From NCBI GenBank assembly GCA_039028975.1, contig JBCCHB010000041.1:1-64000 (forward strand): a DNA stretch of 64,000 nt. The letters are read 5' to 3'. Positions 26,245-35,600 of this stretch are shown here, piece by piece; the stretch's first letter is position 1, and every line of letters begins with the position of its first letter. The DNA comes from JAHBNG01 sp039028975. Its GTDB lineage: Bacteria; Chloroflexota; Anaerolineae; Caldilineales; Caldilineaceae. Made by a program: the position numbers and the translations under genes. A model generated the notes under the pieces. It was not told where the DNA came from. It ran no database searches and was given only the letters and a program-made list of their open reading frames with translations.

Positions 26245-27096
26245 CTACGCCAGTACTCTCTCTTCTCCTACGTTCTCCTCCAACCACGCTTTTAACGGCA
26301 CATCTTCCGGCCTTGGGGATGAGTAGCCGTGCTTACCCGTGGGGGCGTAGCCAAGCAACTGGCGCTGTATGGGTGTGCAACGATCGAAATAGTGCTCCAC
26401 AGTCATGTTATCACGAGGGCGTAGCCAACGGTAGCTGTAGCCATAGAAAAGTACCTTTCGAGAAATATCCGAAACATTGGGGCTGCTGGCGTGCCAGATG
26501 CGACGGTCAAAAAAGACTGCCGTGCCAGGTTTGACCCGAACGGCAACCGCACCGGTTGGTTCTTCCGCGTCATCAGATGCATAAGCCAGCTCGTTGTTGA
26601 CGTGACTGCCTGGCACCACGTAGAGGTTGGCGTGGCCAAGATCCGTTGTGTCAGTTAGGAAGAAAGCAACCTTTAACGAGATGCGAGGCTGGGGATTGGT
26701 CTCCAACTCCCAGTTGAGGCGACCACTATCTTGATGCCAACCTAGCCCTCCTCTCGGTCCGGTGCGATAGGGTGCTCCGGGGGGTGTAATAATGGTATGG
26801 GAGTGGTAGAGTTGGATATTCCATCCTAGAATATCCCACACCTTGGTAAAGGTCTCGGGCAAGTCTAGCAGCGGCAAGAAGCGATCATCTCGTCCAATAA
26901 AATCGAGAATGTTATTGGTGACGCCTGGATCAATTTCCCTATCGATCCGATCCGCAGCATCCACTGCATCCAACGCCTCATTCAGATCGGCTACCACCTT
27001 GGGCGAAATGGCATCCTCCACAATAAAATATCCGTCTCGCTCAAATGTTTCACGTTCACTCTCTGTTAATCGATACTGCAACGTATTTGTATCCAT
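26245..27096 (-). CDS. Phytanoyl-CoA dioxygenase (PhyH) family oxygenase
   Basis: The 283-residue protein is a non-haem Fe(II)/2-oxoglutarate dioxygenase of the PhyH family. It starts with FERDGYFIVEDAISPKVVAD. The iron site is GLGWHQDSGRL (HxD) with a distal His in RIWHASSPN, and an Arg for 2-oxoglutarate follows (SRKVLFYGYSYRW). The start is supported by GGAGGAACCAA before the ATG. Bacterial members hydroxylate many small substrates. The neighbouring genes suggest catabolism or secondary metabolism rather than phytanate. Confidence 0.9.
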   Translation of the reverse strand: MDTNTLQYRLTESERETFERDGYFIVEDAISPKVVADLNEALDAVDAADRIDREIDPGVTNNILDFIGRDDRFLPLLDLPETFTKVWDILGWNIQLYHSHTIITPPGAPYRTGPRGGLGWHQDSGRLNWELETNPQPRISLKVAFFLTDTTDLGHANLYVVPGSHVNNELAYASDDAEEPTGAVAVRVKPGTAVFFDRRIWHASSPNVSDISRKVLFYGYSYRWLRPRDNMTVEHYFDRCTPIQRQLLGYAPTGKHGYSSPRPEDVPLKAWLEENVGEERVLA

Positions 27097-27120
27097 TTGG
27101 TTCCTCCGGTTGAAAGTTAG

Positions 27121-27159
27121 TAATCGGTGGTCGGTAATCGGTGGTCGGTAATCGGTGGT
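27121..27159. repeat. Short tandem repeat, 14-bp unit
   Basis: TAATCGGTGGTCGG occurs 2.8 times head to tail in the gap between the PhyH and M20 genes. It may vary in copy number between strains. A second, shorter repetition (CCCCTCACCTTGTCATC) follows near 27205-27235. Confidence 0.7.
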
Positions 27160-27262
27160 TGTGTCGTCCTGAATATAATTGACATTGTCCTGTTACCTTG
27201 CCCCTCACCTTGTCATCCCCTCACCTTGTCATCCCTATCTCCCCATCTCGTCCCATTATCAA

Positions 27263-28408
27263 CTACGCCAATTCCCACCAACGAGCGTAAATCTCCGCCA
27301 TGCGTTCTAGTTGGCTCACTTCAACCCACTCCTCTTTGCCGTGGGCTTGGTCAATGGAACCAGGGCCAATCACGATCCGCTGATCGACAACGCCTTGGTA
27401 GGCCCAGGCATTGGTGCCATAGGGAACAACCTGTTCTTGACTACCACTCCATTGAGCCAATTGCTGCACCCAAGGAATTTGGGGAGATTGGTAGAATGCA
27501 TCGAGCTCTTTTTGAGTGTGGGCGACCAAGGGCAGAGGAGAGTTGGCTTGGGCGAACTCAATGAGCTGGTTCGCCACATCCTTCGCCCGCTCGTGATCCA
27601 CCACCCGTCGATCAATGGAGATTTGGCATGATGCTGGCACCACATTGATCCCCGTCCCTCCATGAATGACGGAAACGGTAAGTGTGGGATTCCCCAACTC
27701 TGAGCTAGGGTTTAGCTGCTGAAGACGCTCATCTTCTTGAACTAAAGCCAGAACCAGTTGAGCCCCAGCCACTACCGCATTCTGACCCATCTTAGGCTGG
27801 GAAGAGTGGGCAGATTTACCGGTAATTTCAAACTCTAGTCGGACAACGCCTTTATGCCCATAGACGGGGATGCAAAGCGTTGGTTCGGCAACCACAATCT
27901 GCTCTACAGAATAGGGCTGTTTTTCGATCCAGCGGGCAAATGCCGGTGCACCAGTGGCCCCAATTTCCTCATCAACGGTTGCGCCTATCAGCAAATTGGG
28001 GCCAGGCTCTATCCCGCTCTGCTTCATCTCCTCTAGTAAGGTCAGAATCACACTTAATGAGGCTTTGGTATCAACGGCTCCTCGACCGTAAACCCGCGTG
28101 CCATCGACGCGACCGCTAAATTGGTCAGCGGGCATTTGGGCAGCGCTGACCGTGTCCATGTGAACATCCACAGCCACCCAGCGGTCGCTGCGTCCGCGCC
28201 ACATGCCATAGACATTGGGGCGATGAGGTTCGACTTCATCTACAATTACCTGGCCCCCTAGTGCCGTAAACCACATTGCAATCTGCTTGGCCAATGCTTC
28301 TTCACCAGGCGCACCATCAGTTGGCCCCGCGACAGATGGACTAACGCTAGGAATTTGGACGAGCTGACTCAGCCATCGGGGAATTTGGGATGGTAGGATG
28401 GGAATCAT
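27263..28408 (-). CDS. M20-family metallohydrolase (ArgE/DapE-like)
   Basis: The start at 28408 (MIPILPSQIPRWLSQL) is more likely than the first Met 20 codons upstream, because homologs begin at the SQLVQIPSVSP segment. The product is about 381 residues. Zinc-site motifs are VDVHMDTVSAA, GRGAVDTKASLS, ATVDEEIGATGA (catalytic Glu pair), VAEPT and the C-terminal GPGSIDQAHGKEEWVEV His. The dimerisation domain is seen at KGVVRLEFEITGKSAHSSQP. These enzymes remove acyl groups from N-acyl amino acids or cut dipeptides. It is upstream of the PhyH and Ldh_2 genes on the same strand. Confidence 0.88.
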   Translation of the reverse strand: MIPILPSQIPRWLSQLVQIPSVSPSVAGPTDGAPGEEALAKQIAMWFTALGGQVIVDEVEPHRPNVYGMWRGRSDRWVAVDVHMDTVSAAQMPADQFSGRVDGTRVYGRGAVDTKASLSVILTLLEEMKQSGIEPGPNLLIGATVDEEIGATGAPAFARWIEKQPYSVEQIVVAEPTLCIPVYGHKGVVRLEFEITGKSAHSSQPKMGQNAVVAGAQLVLALVQEDERLQQLNPSSELGNPTLTVSVIHGGTGINVVPASCQISIDRRVVDHERAKDVANQLIEFAQANSPLPLVAHTQKELDAFYQSPQIPWVQQLAQWSGSQEQVVPYGTNAWAYQGVVDQRIVIGPGSIDQAHGKEEWVEVSQLERMAEIYARWWELA

Positions 28409-28677
28409 GAATGAATTATATACCGGATGGGCTGGAAATGATAACTTAGTTAAAGTTGTAAGGCGCAAGGTTGCAAGGAGAAGGTAGCCAAGAGCAGAAT
28501 GACAAGAATGGAGAGTTTGTATCAGAATATTGCAAGAAAATAGGGTCTTATTTTATGTTAAAATTGAATTGCATAAATAATCCATCTTACCCTTCTCCAC
28601 TTTACCCTGTATCATGGCCTAATTTGTGAAAAAAAAGTGACAGCGTAAGTATAAGCGTAAGGTTAGCAAAGGTAGCT

Positions 28678-30036
28678 ATGAATAAACAGTATCCAACCCT
28701 TCTGCTCGCTTCGTCCATCCTCTTTGCACTTCTGCTGGGGGTGTGGCTTGTGACAATCACCCCTGTTGCTGCTCACGCCCAATCGTGTGATTTGACCATC
28801 ACGGAAATTATGTATCAGCCGACCAATAGCACCCATGAATGGCTTGAGGTCTACAATCCAACCAATGCCCCGATAAATCTCAGCGGCTATATTTTGGGGA
28901 ATGTGGATGATCCTCCGTCTGCTCCGATTGGCAATATTGACGTGCCAGCCGGCGGGAGCGTTATCTTGCACAACTCAACCTACACTACTTTTTCAACAGA
29001 GTGGGGGTCTTCAGCTTCTGTATCGTATGTATCCGTTGTTGGTGGATTTGATTTTAACGATGGGGGAGACATCATCGGTCTCTGGACAAGTGGGGCTAAC
29101 TATAACCTGGACGATCCAGAAGGTGATGGCGCTGGCTTTAGCCCTATGAATGCCTGCGCAACAGTGGGTTATGGCACCAATTCCCCAGGTCAGTCTATCT
29201 TCCGTATCGGATTCGCATCTGGCACGTTCCGCAAATCAGACGACTGCCAGGGGACCCCTAGATTCACTAGCTTTGAATCAAGTGCGGGTGATATAGGTAG
29301 CCCAAATGAGAACGTGGATGGGAATTGCCATCCAACCATCAAAACGTCCGACCCCTATACTGGAAATATCGCCATATCAGTCAATCTTACTCAAATTGAT
29401 GTCACGTTTTCAGAACCTATCAGCATCGCAGATGATGTAGACGCGGTTCAGCTCCTTTGTGGTGGCACATTGATTAATATCGATACATTTCCACTGCTGC
29501 CCGCAACAAATATAAGCGATATAGAGATTCAAATTAAAGAACCATTGACCAACGGAAGTACGGCCACTCTCTGTACCCTACTCTTTAACAAGGCATCTGT
29601 TAGCGATATCACAAATTCTCCAGCGACATTCCCAGCAGCTTTTGAGTTTGCCGTCAAGTTCACAACAGAAGGCGCAACATCGGTAGAATTGGCCTCGTTT
29701 CAAGCTAGTGACCAACCGGATGGTCGCACATTGATTGAATGGACCACCGCTGCTGAAATTGACAATGCCGGCTTTCACCTCTATGGAAGCCATTCGCTGG
29801 ATGGACCCTGGACCCAGATCAATTCTACCTTGATCCCTGCCCAAGGCAGTCCTTATGAAGAGACCAGCTACTCCTATGTGGACGATGCATCACCTACGGA
29901 CACCATCTATTATGTGTACCTCGAAGATATCGATATGGGTGGTAAATCCACCCTACATCCTGCTTCATTAAGACGTTTAGAGGCAGGACAAACCGAGAAT
30001 GAATTATGGAGGATCTTCATACCAACAGTTTATTAA
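28678..30036 (+). CDS. Secreted lamin-tail-domain protein with conserved C-terminal module
   Basis: The 452-residue product has a signal peptide (about 1-35), then a lamin-tail domain (about 37-130: CDLTITEIMYQPTNSTHEW, LEVYNPTNAPINLSGY). A SbsA/Big_5-like Ig domain follows (about 225-325). The last 110 residues form the module LIEWTTAAEIDNAGFHLYGS plus SLDGPW, shared with the cohesin protein at 61145. The tail is WRIFIPTVY. Lamin-tail domains occur in many bacterial exported proteins and may bind other surface parts or DNA. It is a single gene, convergent with the P450 gene. Confidence 0.8.
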   Translation: MNKQYPTLLLASSILFALLLGVWLVTITPVAAHAQSCDLTITEIMYQPTNSTHEWLEVYNPTNAPINLSGYILGNVDDPPSAPIGNIDVPAGGSVILHNSTYTTFSTEWGSSASVSYVSVVGGFDFNDGGDIIGLWTSGANYNLDDPEGDGAGFSPMNACATVGYGTNSPGQSIFRIGFASGTFRKSDDCQGTPRFTSFESSAGDIGSPNENVDGNCHPTIKTSDPYTGNIAISVNLTQIDVTFSEPISIADDVDAVQLLCGGTLINIDTFPLLPATNISDIEIQIKEPLTNGSTATLCTLLFNKASVSDITNSPATFPAAFEFAVKFTTEGATSVELASFQASDQPDGRTLIEWTTAAEIDNAGFHLYGSHSLDGPWTQINSTLIPAQGSPYEETSYSYVDDASPTDTIYYVYLEDIDMGGKSTLHPASLRRLEAGQTENELWRIFIPTVY

Positions 30037-30069
30037 TCGGTTGGTCGGTTGACGCTGTTCTTGAATGAA

Positions 30070-30107
30070 TATAGGAATGGTGACTGTCACCATCCACCAT
30101 TCCCTAT
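30070..30107. terminator. Imperfect hairpin between convergent genes
   Basis: ATAGGAATGGTG pairs with CACCATTCCCTAT with one bulge, between the lamin-tail gene and the end of the P450 gene. A bidirectional terminator is likely from the position. Confidence 0.5.
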
Positions 30108-30120
30108 CAACCAGCTACAA

Positions 30121-31377
30121 CTAAATCCTCACAGGCAACTCTGTCAGCCGATGGACGATTATCATATTTTGATAGCGTAGCTTCTCTTGCTCAACGTCCA
30201 ATTGCAACTCAGGCGACCGCTCCAGCAACGTATTGAAGGCAATCTTCGCCTCCAACCGAGCCAGTGGAGCACCCAAACAGTAGTGGATTCCTTGCCCAAA
30301 GGCCAGATGTCGATTAGGTGACCGAGTAATATCTAGCTCATCAGCCCGAGCAAAGACCTGCTCATCTCGATTGGCTGAGAGGATGGCAGGAAGGACTGTC
30401 GCCCCCTTGGGAATCTCTACGCCATGCATGGCAAATTCCTCTCGGGCAAAGCTCATCTCTGTCGTCTGGAGCGGACCGTCATAGCGCAGCAGTTCTTCCA
30501 CAGCACTTTCGATCAAGGATGGATCATTTCGTAACATCTCCAACTGATCCGGATGGGAAAGTAACGCCAGGGTCCCATTGGCAATCAGGCCAACGGTTGT
30601 CTCATAGCCAGCCACCAGTAGCAAAAAGAGCATCCCTAGCAGCTCATCCTCGGTAAAGCGATCCCCTTGCTCATCCTCGGCCTGAACCAAAGCCGTCAAC
30701 AGATCATCCTGTGGTTCAACTCGGCGCTTATTAGCCAGCTTGCGCAGATAGCTCATCAACGCCATCAAAGGTGGAATCGCCAGCATCATGTTCAAGGGAG
30801 TTGGAATGACGATAATTTTTCGAGTCCAAGCAAAAAACTGGGGCCGCTCTTCTTCTGGTATCCCAATCATGTCAGCAATTACGGTAACAGGTAACGGCAG
30901 CGCGTAGGATTGAACCAGATCAACCGAAGCTTGTTGCCGAGCTTTATCAAGTAGCTCATCGGCAATCACTTGGATACGCGGTTCCAGCTCATTGATCCTG
31001 CGTGGCGTAAATGCTTTGTGGACGAGATTGCGCAGTCGCCGATGATCCGGTTCGTCCGTATTGAGCATGTTGTGCATGAGCGCTCGGAAGGGTTTTGGCG
31101 TCCAGAACATGGTGCTCTGGCCCGAATCTGTCTTGGCATTGTTGGGATTTTTCAGCAATCGGTCATCTTTCAAAATCGCCTGCACGTCGTCATATCGAGT
31201 GATGAGATATGCATCCTTCCAACGAGCGTACCGAGTGTGGTAGACAGGTGCATTTTCTCGCATCCAAGCAAAATGCTGATGGATATTCTGGCTAAAGTCG
31301 TCGCTATACATTGTGATAGCTGGGGTGTTGCGTTTCAAAAAAAAGGTTGGAAAAGATAACGTATTTTCAGTTGTCAT
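30121..31377 (-). CDS. Cytochrome P450
   Basis: The start at 31377 (MTTENTLSF) is chosen because GGAG precedes it by six bases, giving 418 residues, typical of soluble bacterial P450s (CYP107/CYP102-like class). The I-helix is LLVAGYETTVGLIANG, the ExxR motif is in the K-helix (AVEELLRYDGPLQTTEMSFA and the following Arg), and the haem loop is AFGQGIHYCLGAPLARLEAK with the axial Cys. It needs a ferredoxin partner that is not in the window. A TetR-type gene lies just upstream on the same strand, so regulation by a ligand is plausible. Confidence 0.93.
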   Translation of the reverse strand: MTTENTLSFPTFFLKRNTPAITMYSDDFSQNIHQHFAWMRENAPVYHTRYARWKDAYLITRYDDVQAILKDDRLLKNPNNAKTDSGQSTMFWTPKPFRALMHNMLNTDEPDHRRLRNLVHKAFTPRRINELEPRIQVIADELLDKARQQASVDLVQSYALPLPVTVIADMIGIPEEERPQFFAWTRKIIVIPTPLNMMLAIPPLMALMSYLRKLANKRRVEPQDDLLTALVQAEDEQGDRFTEDELLGMLFLLLVAGYETTVGLIANGTLALLSHPDQLEMLRNDPSLIESAVEELLRYDGPLQTTEMSFAREEFAMHGVEIPKGATVLPAILSANRDEQVFARADELDITRSPNRHLAFGQGIHYCLGAPLARLEAKIAFNTLLERSPELQLDVEQEKLRYQNMIIVHRLTELPVRI

Positions 31378-31703
31378 GTTAAGCTCCAAGTTCGTTGATG
31401 GTGGATGGTCACGTATCATCTACATATCGTAATAATATAGCAAAAATAAAGTCGTTAGGCGTGTTGTTACCGAAAACTACAGCCGATTCGAGGAATCTGG
31501 GACTCGTCTGCCCTGAAAACTAAACAAAGATTTGAAGATTTCAAAGATAAAAATCTGCGCAATCTCCCTTACTGTGATTTTCAGATGGAAATGATTGATC
31601 TCAACATCAAACTTTGCGCCTTGGCAGATTTGCGTGAGACTCTAAGAAACACTCTACTGACCGAACCATTAACAATTCAGCGATTCTGCAATTCTGCAAT
31701 TAA
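31378..31703. promoter_or_regulatory. Intergenic region upstream of the P450 gene
   Basis: About 325 bases. It contains the small palindrome TTTGAAGATTTCAAA at 31531-31545, a possible regulator site. No gene is supported. Confidence 0.3.
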
Positions 31704-32366
31704 TTATTCTGTTTGGCTATCCTTTTGTTCCTTGAAGCTCTTCTTCTCTGGATCCTCCTGTGTTCCAAACCCCTTCACCAAAAGCTGCCCCATGGCCTTC
31801 GCATACGCTTGCCAATTCGCGGTCACATGCTCGTCTCCCAGCAATCGTAAAAAGAACAAGCCCAATAACGGACTCGCAAAGAGCCGTGCCGCCACCACTG
31901 GATCCGCTTCAGAAATAATCCCCGCTTTCATCTGCTGGGCAATATACTCTTCAGCCACTCGAAAGCTAGGTTCATAAATCTTCTCATTGATGGTCTTGGC
32001 GATCTCCTCATTGACAATCATCTCCGGCAGAATAGCCTTCAATACAGGTAGACCCATCTCCACCTCCTCCATGCGATGAGCCACATAGGTGGTCACAAAC
32101 TCCTCAAAAGAGATCTGCGCTGCCTCCGCAAAGTGCAGTTCCCGCTCCTCCGCCTCGGTAATCATGGCAATGATACCCATCAGAATGGCATCTTTGTTCT
32201 TGAAGTAGTTGTAAATGGTCCCGTCAGCTACCTCCGCTCGCTGGGCAATCTGCTTAACGGTCGTGCGCTGAAACCCATTCTCCGAGATCACTTCGATAGC
32301 GGCTTGGAGGATCTGGTTGCGGCGGGCTTGGATGAGCTGCTGTTGGAATTTTTCGTTGGCTGGCAT
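31704..32366 (-). CDS. TetR/AcrR family transcriptional regulator
   Basis: The 220-residue protein has the TetR N-terminal HTH: RRNQILQAAIEVISENGFQ, then TTVKQIAQRAEVADGTIYNY followed by FKNKDAILMGI. A ligand-binding helical domain (about 80-200) follows, and the C-terminus is charged. It lies upstream of the P450 on the same strand, and its own promoter region carries ATTCATT palindromes that probably are its operator. The ligand is unknown; the P450 neighbour suggests a hydrophobic compound. Confidence 0.92.
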   Translation of the reverse strand: MPANEKFQQQLIQARRNQILQAAIEVISENGFQRTTVKQIAQRAEVADGTIYNYFKNKDAILMGIIAMITEAEERELHFAEAAQISFEEFVTTYVAHRMEEVEMGLPVLKAILPEMIVNEEIAKTINEKIYEPSFRVAEEYIAQQMKAGIISEADPVVAARLFASPLLGLFFLRLLGDEHVTANWQAYAKAMGQLLVKGFGTQEDPEKKSFKEQKDSQTE

Positions 32367-32402
32367 AGGTACTTTGATTGGTTTGAGTTTGACTTATTGA
32401 TA

Positions 32403-32439
32403 AAATGAATTTTTATTCATTTCAATGGCTGAATATTCA
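32403..32439 (-). promoter_or_regulatory. Putative TetR operator
   Basis: AAATGAAT-TTTT-ATTCATTT (32403-32422) is a perfect palindrome, and TGAATATTCA (32430-32439) is a second one. Both are within 75 bases of the TetR start codon. Such paired palindromes are the usual binding sites for autorepressing TetR proteins. Confidence 0.55.
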
Positions 32440-32505
32440 TTCATTAAAATGATAGCATGTTCAGAGAGGTTTGTCAAGGGGTATTTGGTTTTCACTTGTG
32501 GTCGA

Positions 32506-32549
32506 TTTCAAAACGGTTGGTTCTATGAGGAAAACCAACCGTTTTGAAA
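32506..32549 (-). terminator. 17-bp perfect inverted repeat, loop 10
   Basis: TTTCAAAACGGTTGGTT (32506-32522) pairs exactly with 32533-32549. It lies 63 bases downstream of the very large minus-strand gene and ahead of the TetR promoter, so it is a good terminator for the former. Confidence 0.65.
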
Positions 32550-32611
32550 CGGCTCTACTTCTGAAGTGTCAAGTAAGCTTTATGATTCGTAACTGCGCAA
32601 TCAACCCAACC

Positions 32612-35600
32612 TCAACGATCCACAAACGGCAGATAAATTTTTCTCTTTGTTGACCCAGGTGTCATTACGGATGTGGCTGTGGTAGGAACTGTTGGAGTTG
32701 CCGTTGGCCTTGGGGAAGTCGTAGTTGTGACAGATGGTGTTAACGAAGGCATTTTGGCAACAGTTGACGTAGCAGTTGGACTTACTGTAATCGTTGGAGT
32801 GGATTCCAACGTAGCCGTAGGGATCGGAGTGTTCGTCGCTACAACTGGTGTGGCAATGGAGGTTAATGTTAACGTTGGTGATAGTGGTTTGCTGCTCGTT
32901 GTGGTTGGTGTAGGAGTAAATGTGGCAGTGTTTGCAGGGGTTGGTGTAGGAGTAAATGTGGGAATGCTTGTAGGCGTTAGTGTGGAAGTGATTGTGGGGG
33001 TACTCGTAGGGGTACTTGTAGGATCCTGTATCTGCCCTGTAGTAGCCAATAAAGCATAAAAGCCCGTTGCTGTATTGGATGTTGATGCAACATGATTCTC
33101 ATTATCCCATGTTGTCATTAGAGGCTTCCACCTTTGTATGGCTTCGTCATATCGGTGGATCTGAATCTCGCCGGTTTTGGTTACCCCTTCGCTTGAATAA
33201 ATGGTCATTGCTATCGGTGTATTAAAACCACCTATTGCCCCAGATAGTCGCATCTGATATACCGGAGAGAGAGCTGTTAAGTCAGCCGGTATGCCAAAAA
33301 CATTGTGTTCTGAAATCAATAAATAAGGTTGTGTATTTGGCTCAATTCCCTCTACGGGCAAAAGAAGCTGAAAACCACCGTCAGGTGATGCCACCAACTG
33401 AGACATGTTGGACTGAACTACTGATGTCGATAGGCTTCCCGCAAGGTAAATAGGTTGGTCGTTGATATCCGTTCCGACAATTCGCACCTGTCCCAATCCA
33501 TCAAGACTTGCAACCTCTGCTGGCAGATCAGGCGCAAGCGTTCCTCGATATTCGCCTTGTGCCGCATTGAACCCTAATTTCACTTCCGCCCCTACGTCTC
33601 GACCAGTAAGCGTATACTCTCCATCGATAGATGCGCCTGCTGTTATGCCAATGACCTGCAAATCTAATGAGCGATTTTGGGAGCCAGGAAGTACGCGTAG
33701 ATAAAGCGGCTGATTCTGTGAACGTTGTGCGGCGCTAACGAGGGGATTCGTCAACTCTAATGTCAATGTATTCGTTATACCAGCTTGTAAAGACATCTCT
33801 CCGCGGTAGGTTGTGTCTCTGGACAGAACGCGTACACTGTCACCACTGCGCGCACCAAGCAATGAAATCTGACCAAATCGATTGGTGTACCCCTGATCAA
33901 TGGCTTCCGCAACATCACCTCTTTGGACATAAAGGGTAACAGCCGCTAATTGTGTCGCACGCTCGGGGCCTACAAGTTGCAGAGGGATCTTCGTGGTTTG
34001 TTCTATGGGCGCAATCACTATTTCTGGAAAGTTGAGTAAGGGTTGGATAGTTGGCCCGCTGAGTAAACCCGTCTTTTGGGGTGTTTGCAGTTGCCACGAT
34101 GCTCCAGTATAGTTGGATAAATATTGTAGTGCAGGATCTTCTGAGTCATTGAAGAAACGTACGATTGTCTCCCAGTCCGACTCGCCAAAATTTTCCTGAA
34201 ATTGTTGGGTTTCCCGGCAATTATCGCTCCAACTTTCAGTATCAACCATAGAGAACTCTGTCGCATTATATTGATAGTCCATTAATGTCGCATTCGTCGT
34301 GTCATTGATATTCTCAGGCCCCCTAATTGATTCCGATATACAAGATACACTATAATCGTATCCTCTCAACGTACCATCTTCATTTCGTATAATTTTAAAA
34401 TATGAGTCCCAAAGCCCAAACGCGTAATGCCCCAACTCGTGGATAATCGTTCTATAACCTTCAGGGTGATCCCATGGACCATTTGCGTCATCATCATTTT
34501 GCTTCCCAGACCAACTACGCCCCAATCTTATGGGCGTGACGAGGGGATTACGTAAACCATTAATCCCCGCGTTGGGGCGGGTGCCGTTAAAAGCCCGTAC
34601 CTGAATATCCGCGTCACCCCAAAATTGACCCTCTCGATAGATCGCTACGTGACCAATGGCCATCTGCCCATTGGTGGCATCAAACAAATAATTGGACGCC
34701 AAACGCATTGCCTGAGCAAATGTTTGTGCATATTCATCACTTGCCGCCCATTCTAAAGAGACCACAAGGTTTAGCAATATGAGTGGGCTTTCTGAATGCA
34801 CCGTGAGCAATTGCTCGCTCCCTAATGGCTTTGCCGAGACGCCAACGCGATTGCCCACGCCATCGGCAGAATACGACCAGTTTGTCGAGTAAATTCGATA
34901 AGCCCAGTTACGATTTGGTGAATCGGGTGATGTATGACCTCCACGTACACCTGGATGCTCTGCAACTGGAGCCAAGGTAACAAGTTCATCTCCATCATTA
35001 AGGTTGTCGAGAAAAATTAGCCCTCGACTGTTGCTTTGGGCAACCGGCGAGCCATTCCTATATATGGTTGCATCTGGAACTGTACGACCAGACTCATCAA
35101 CCACCTTAAGCCAATCAAAGCGCTCAATCTCCGCATAAAAAATCTGGTTATTTCCAGTTAGGTTGTTCCAAACAATATGGAGGTGACCTGTCTCATCCAA
35201 ATAGCCTCTTGGGCGAGCACCCGTGGGTGTACTGGGTGTAATAATCGTAGGAGAACTCCAAGCCTGGCCCGACGCTCGCCCTAAGTTGTTGCTCGTATAG
35301 ATTTGCCGCGAGCCATCTGGCCCTAAATCATGCCATAACAGATGGACATCACCATCGGGACTGGCTAAAACGTCTACATTGACAGGGGAAACCTGATCCA
35401 TATTATGAGTACGCTCTGGCTCGGACATAATCACTTGGCGCTGCCAGCCTTGCGTTTCACGCGTTGCATAGTAGATCGTATCCAGCTGTGTACCTGATAC
35501 ACTATCTTTCCAGGCAATATGCACGCGATTGTTCGCATCTACAGCAATACCTGGCGCATTAGATGTAAGATCAATGGTGGGCGAGTCACTATTCGAGACA

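Noticed and set aside
32673..33059. 128-codon plus-strand frame rich in Val and Gly
   Set aside because: It is the complement of the Thr/Pro linker of the 32612-37498 gene. Such linkers always produce Val/Gly-rich shadow frames. The same holds for 37735-37932 and 11900-12118.
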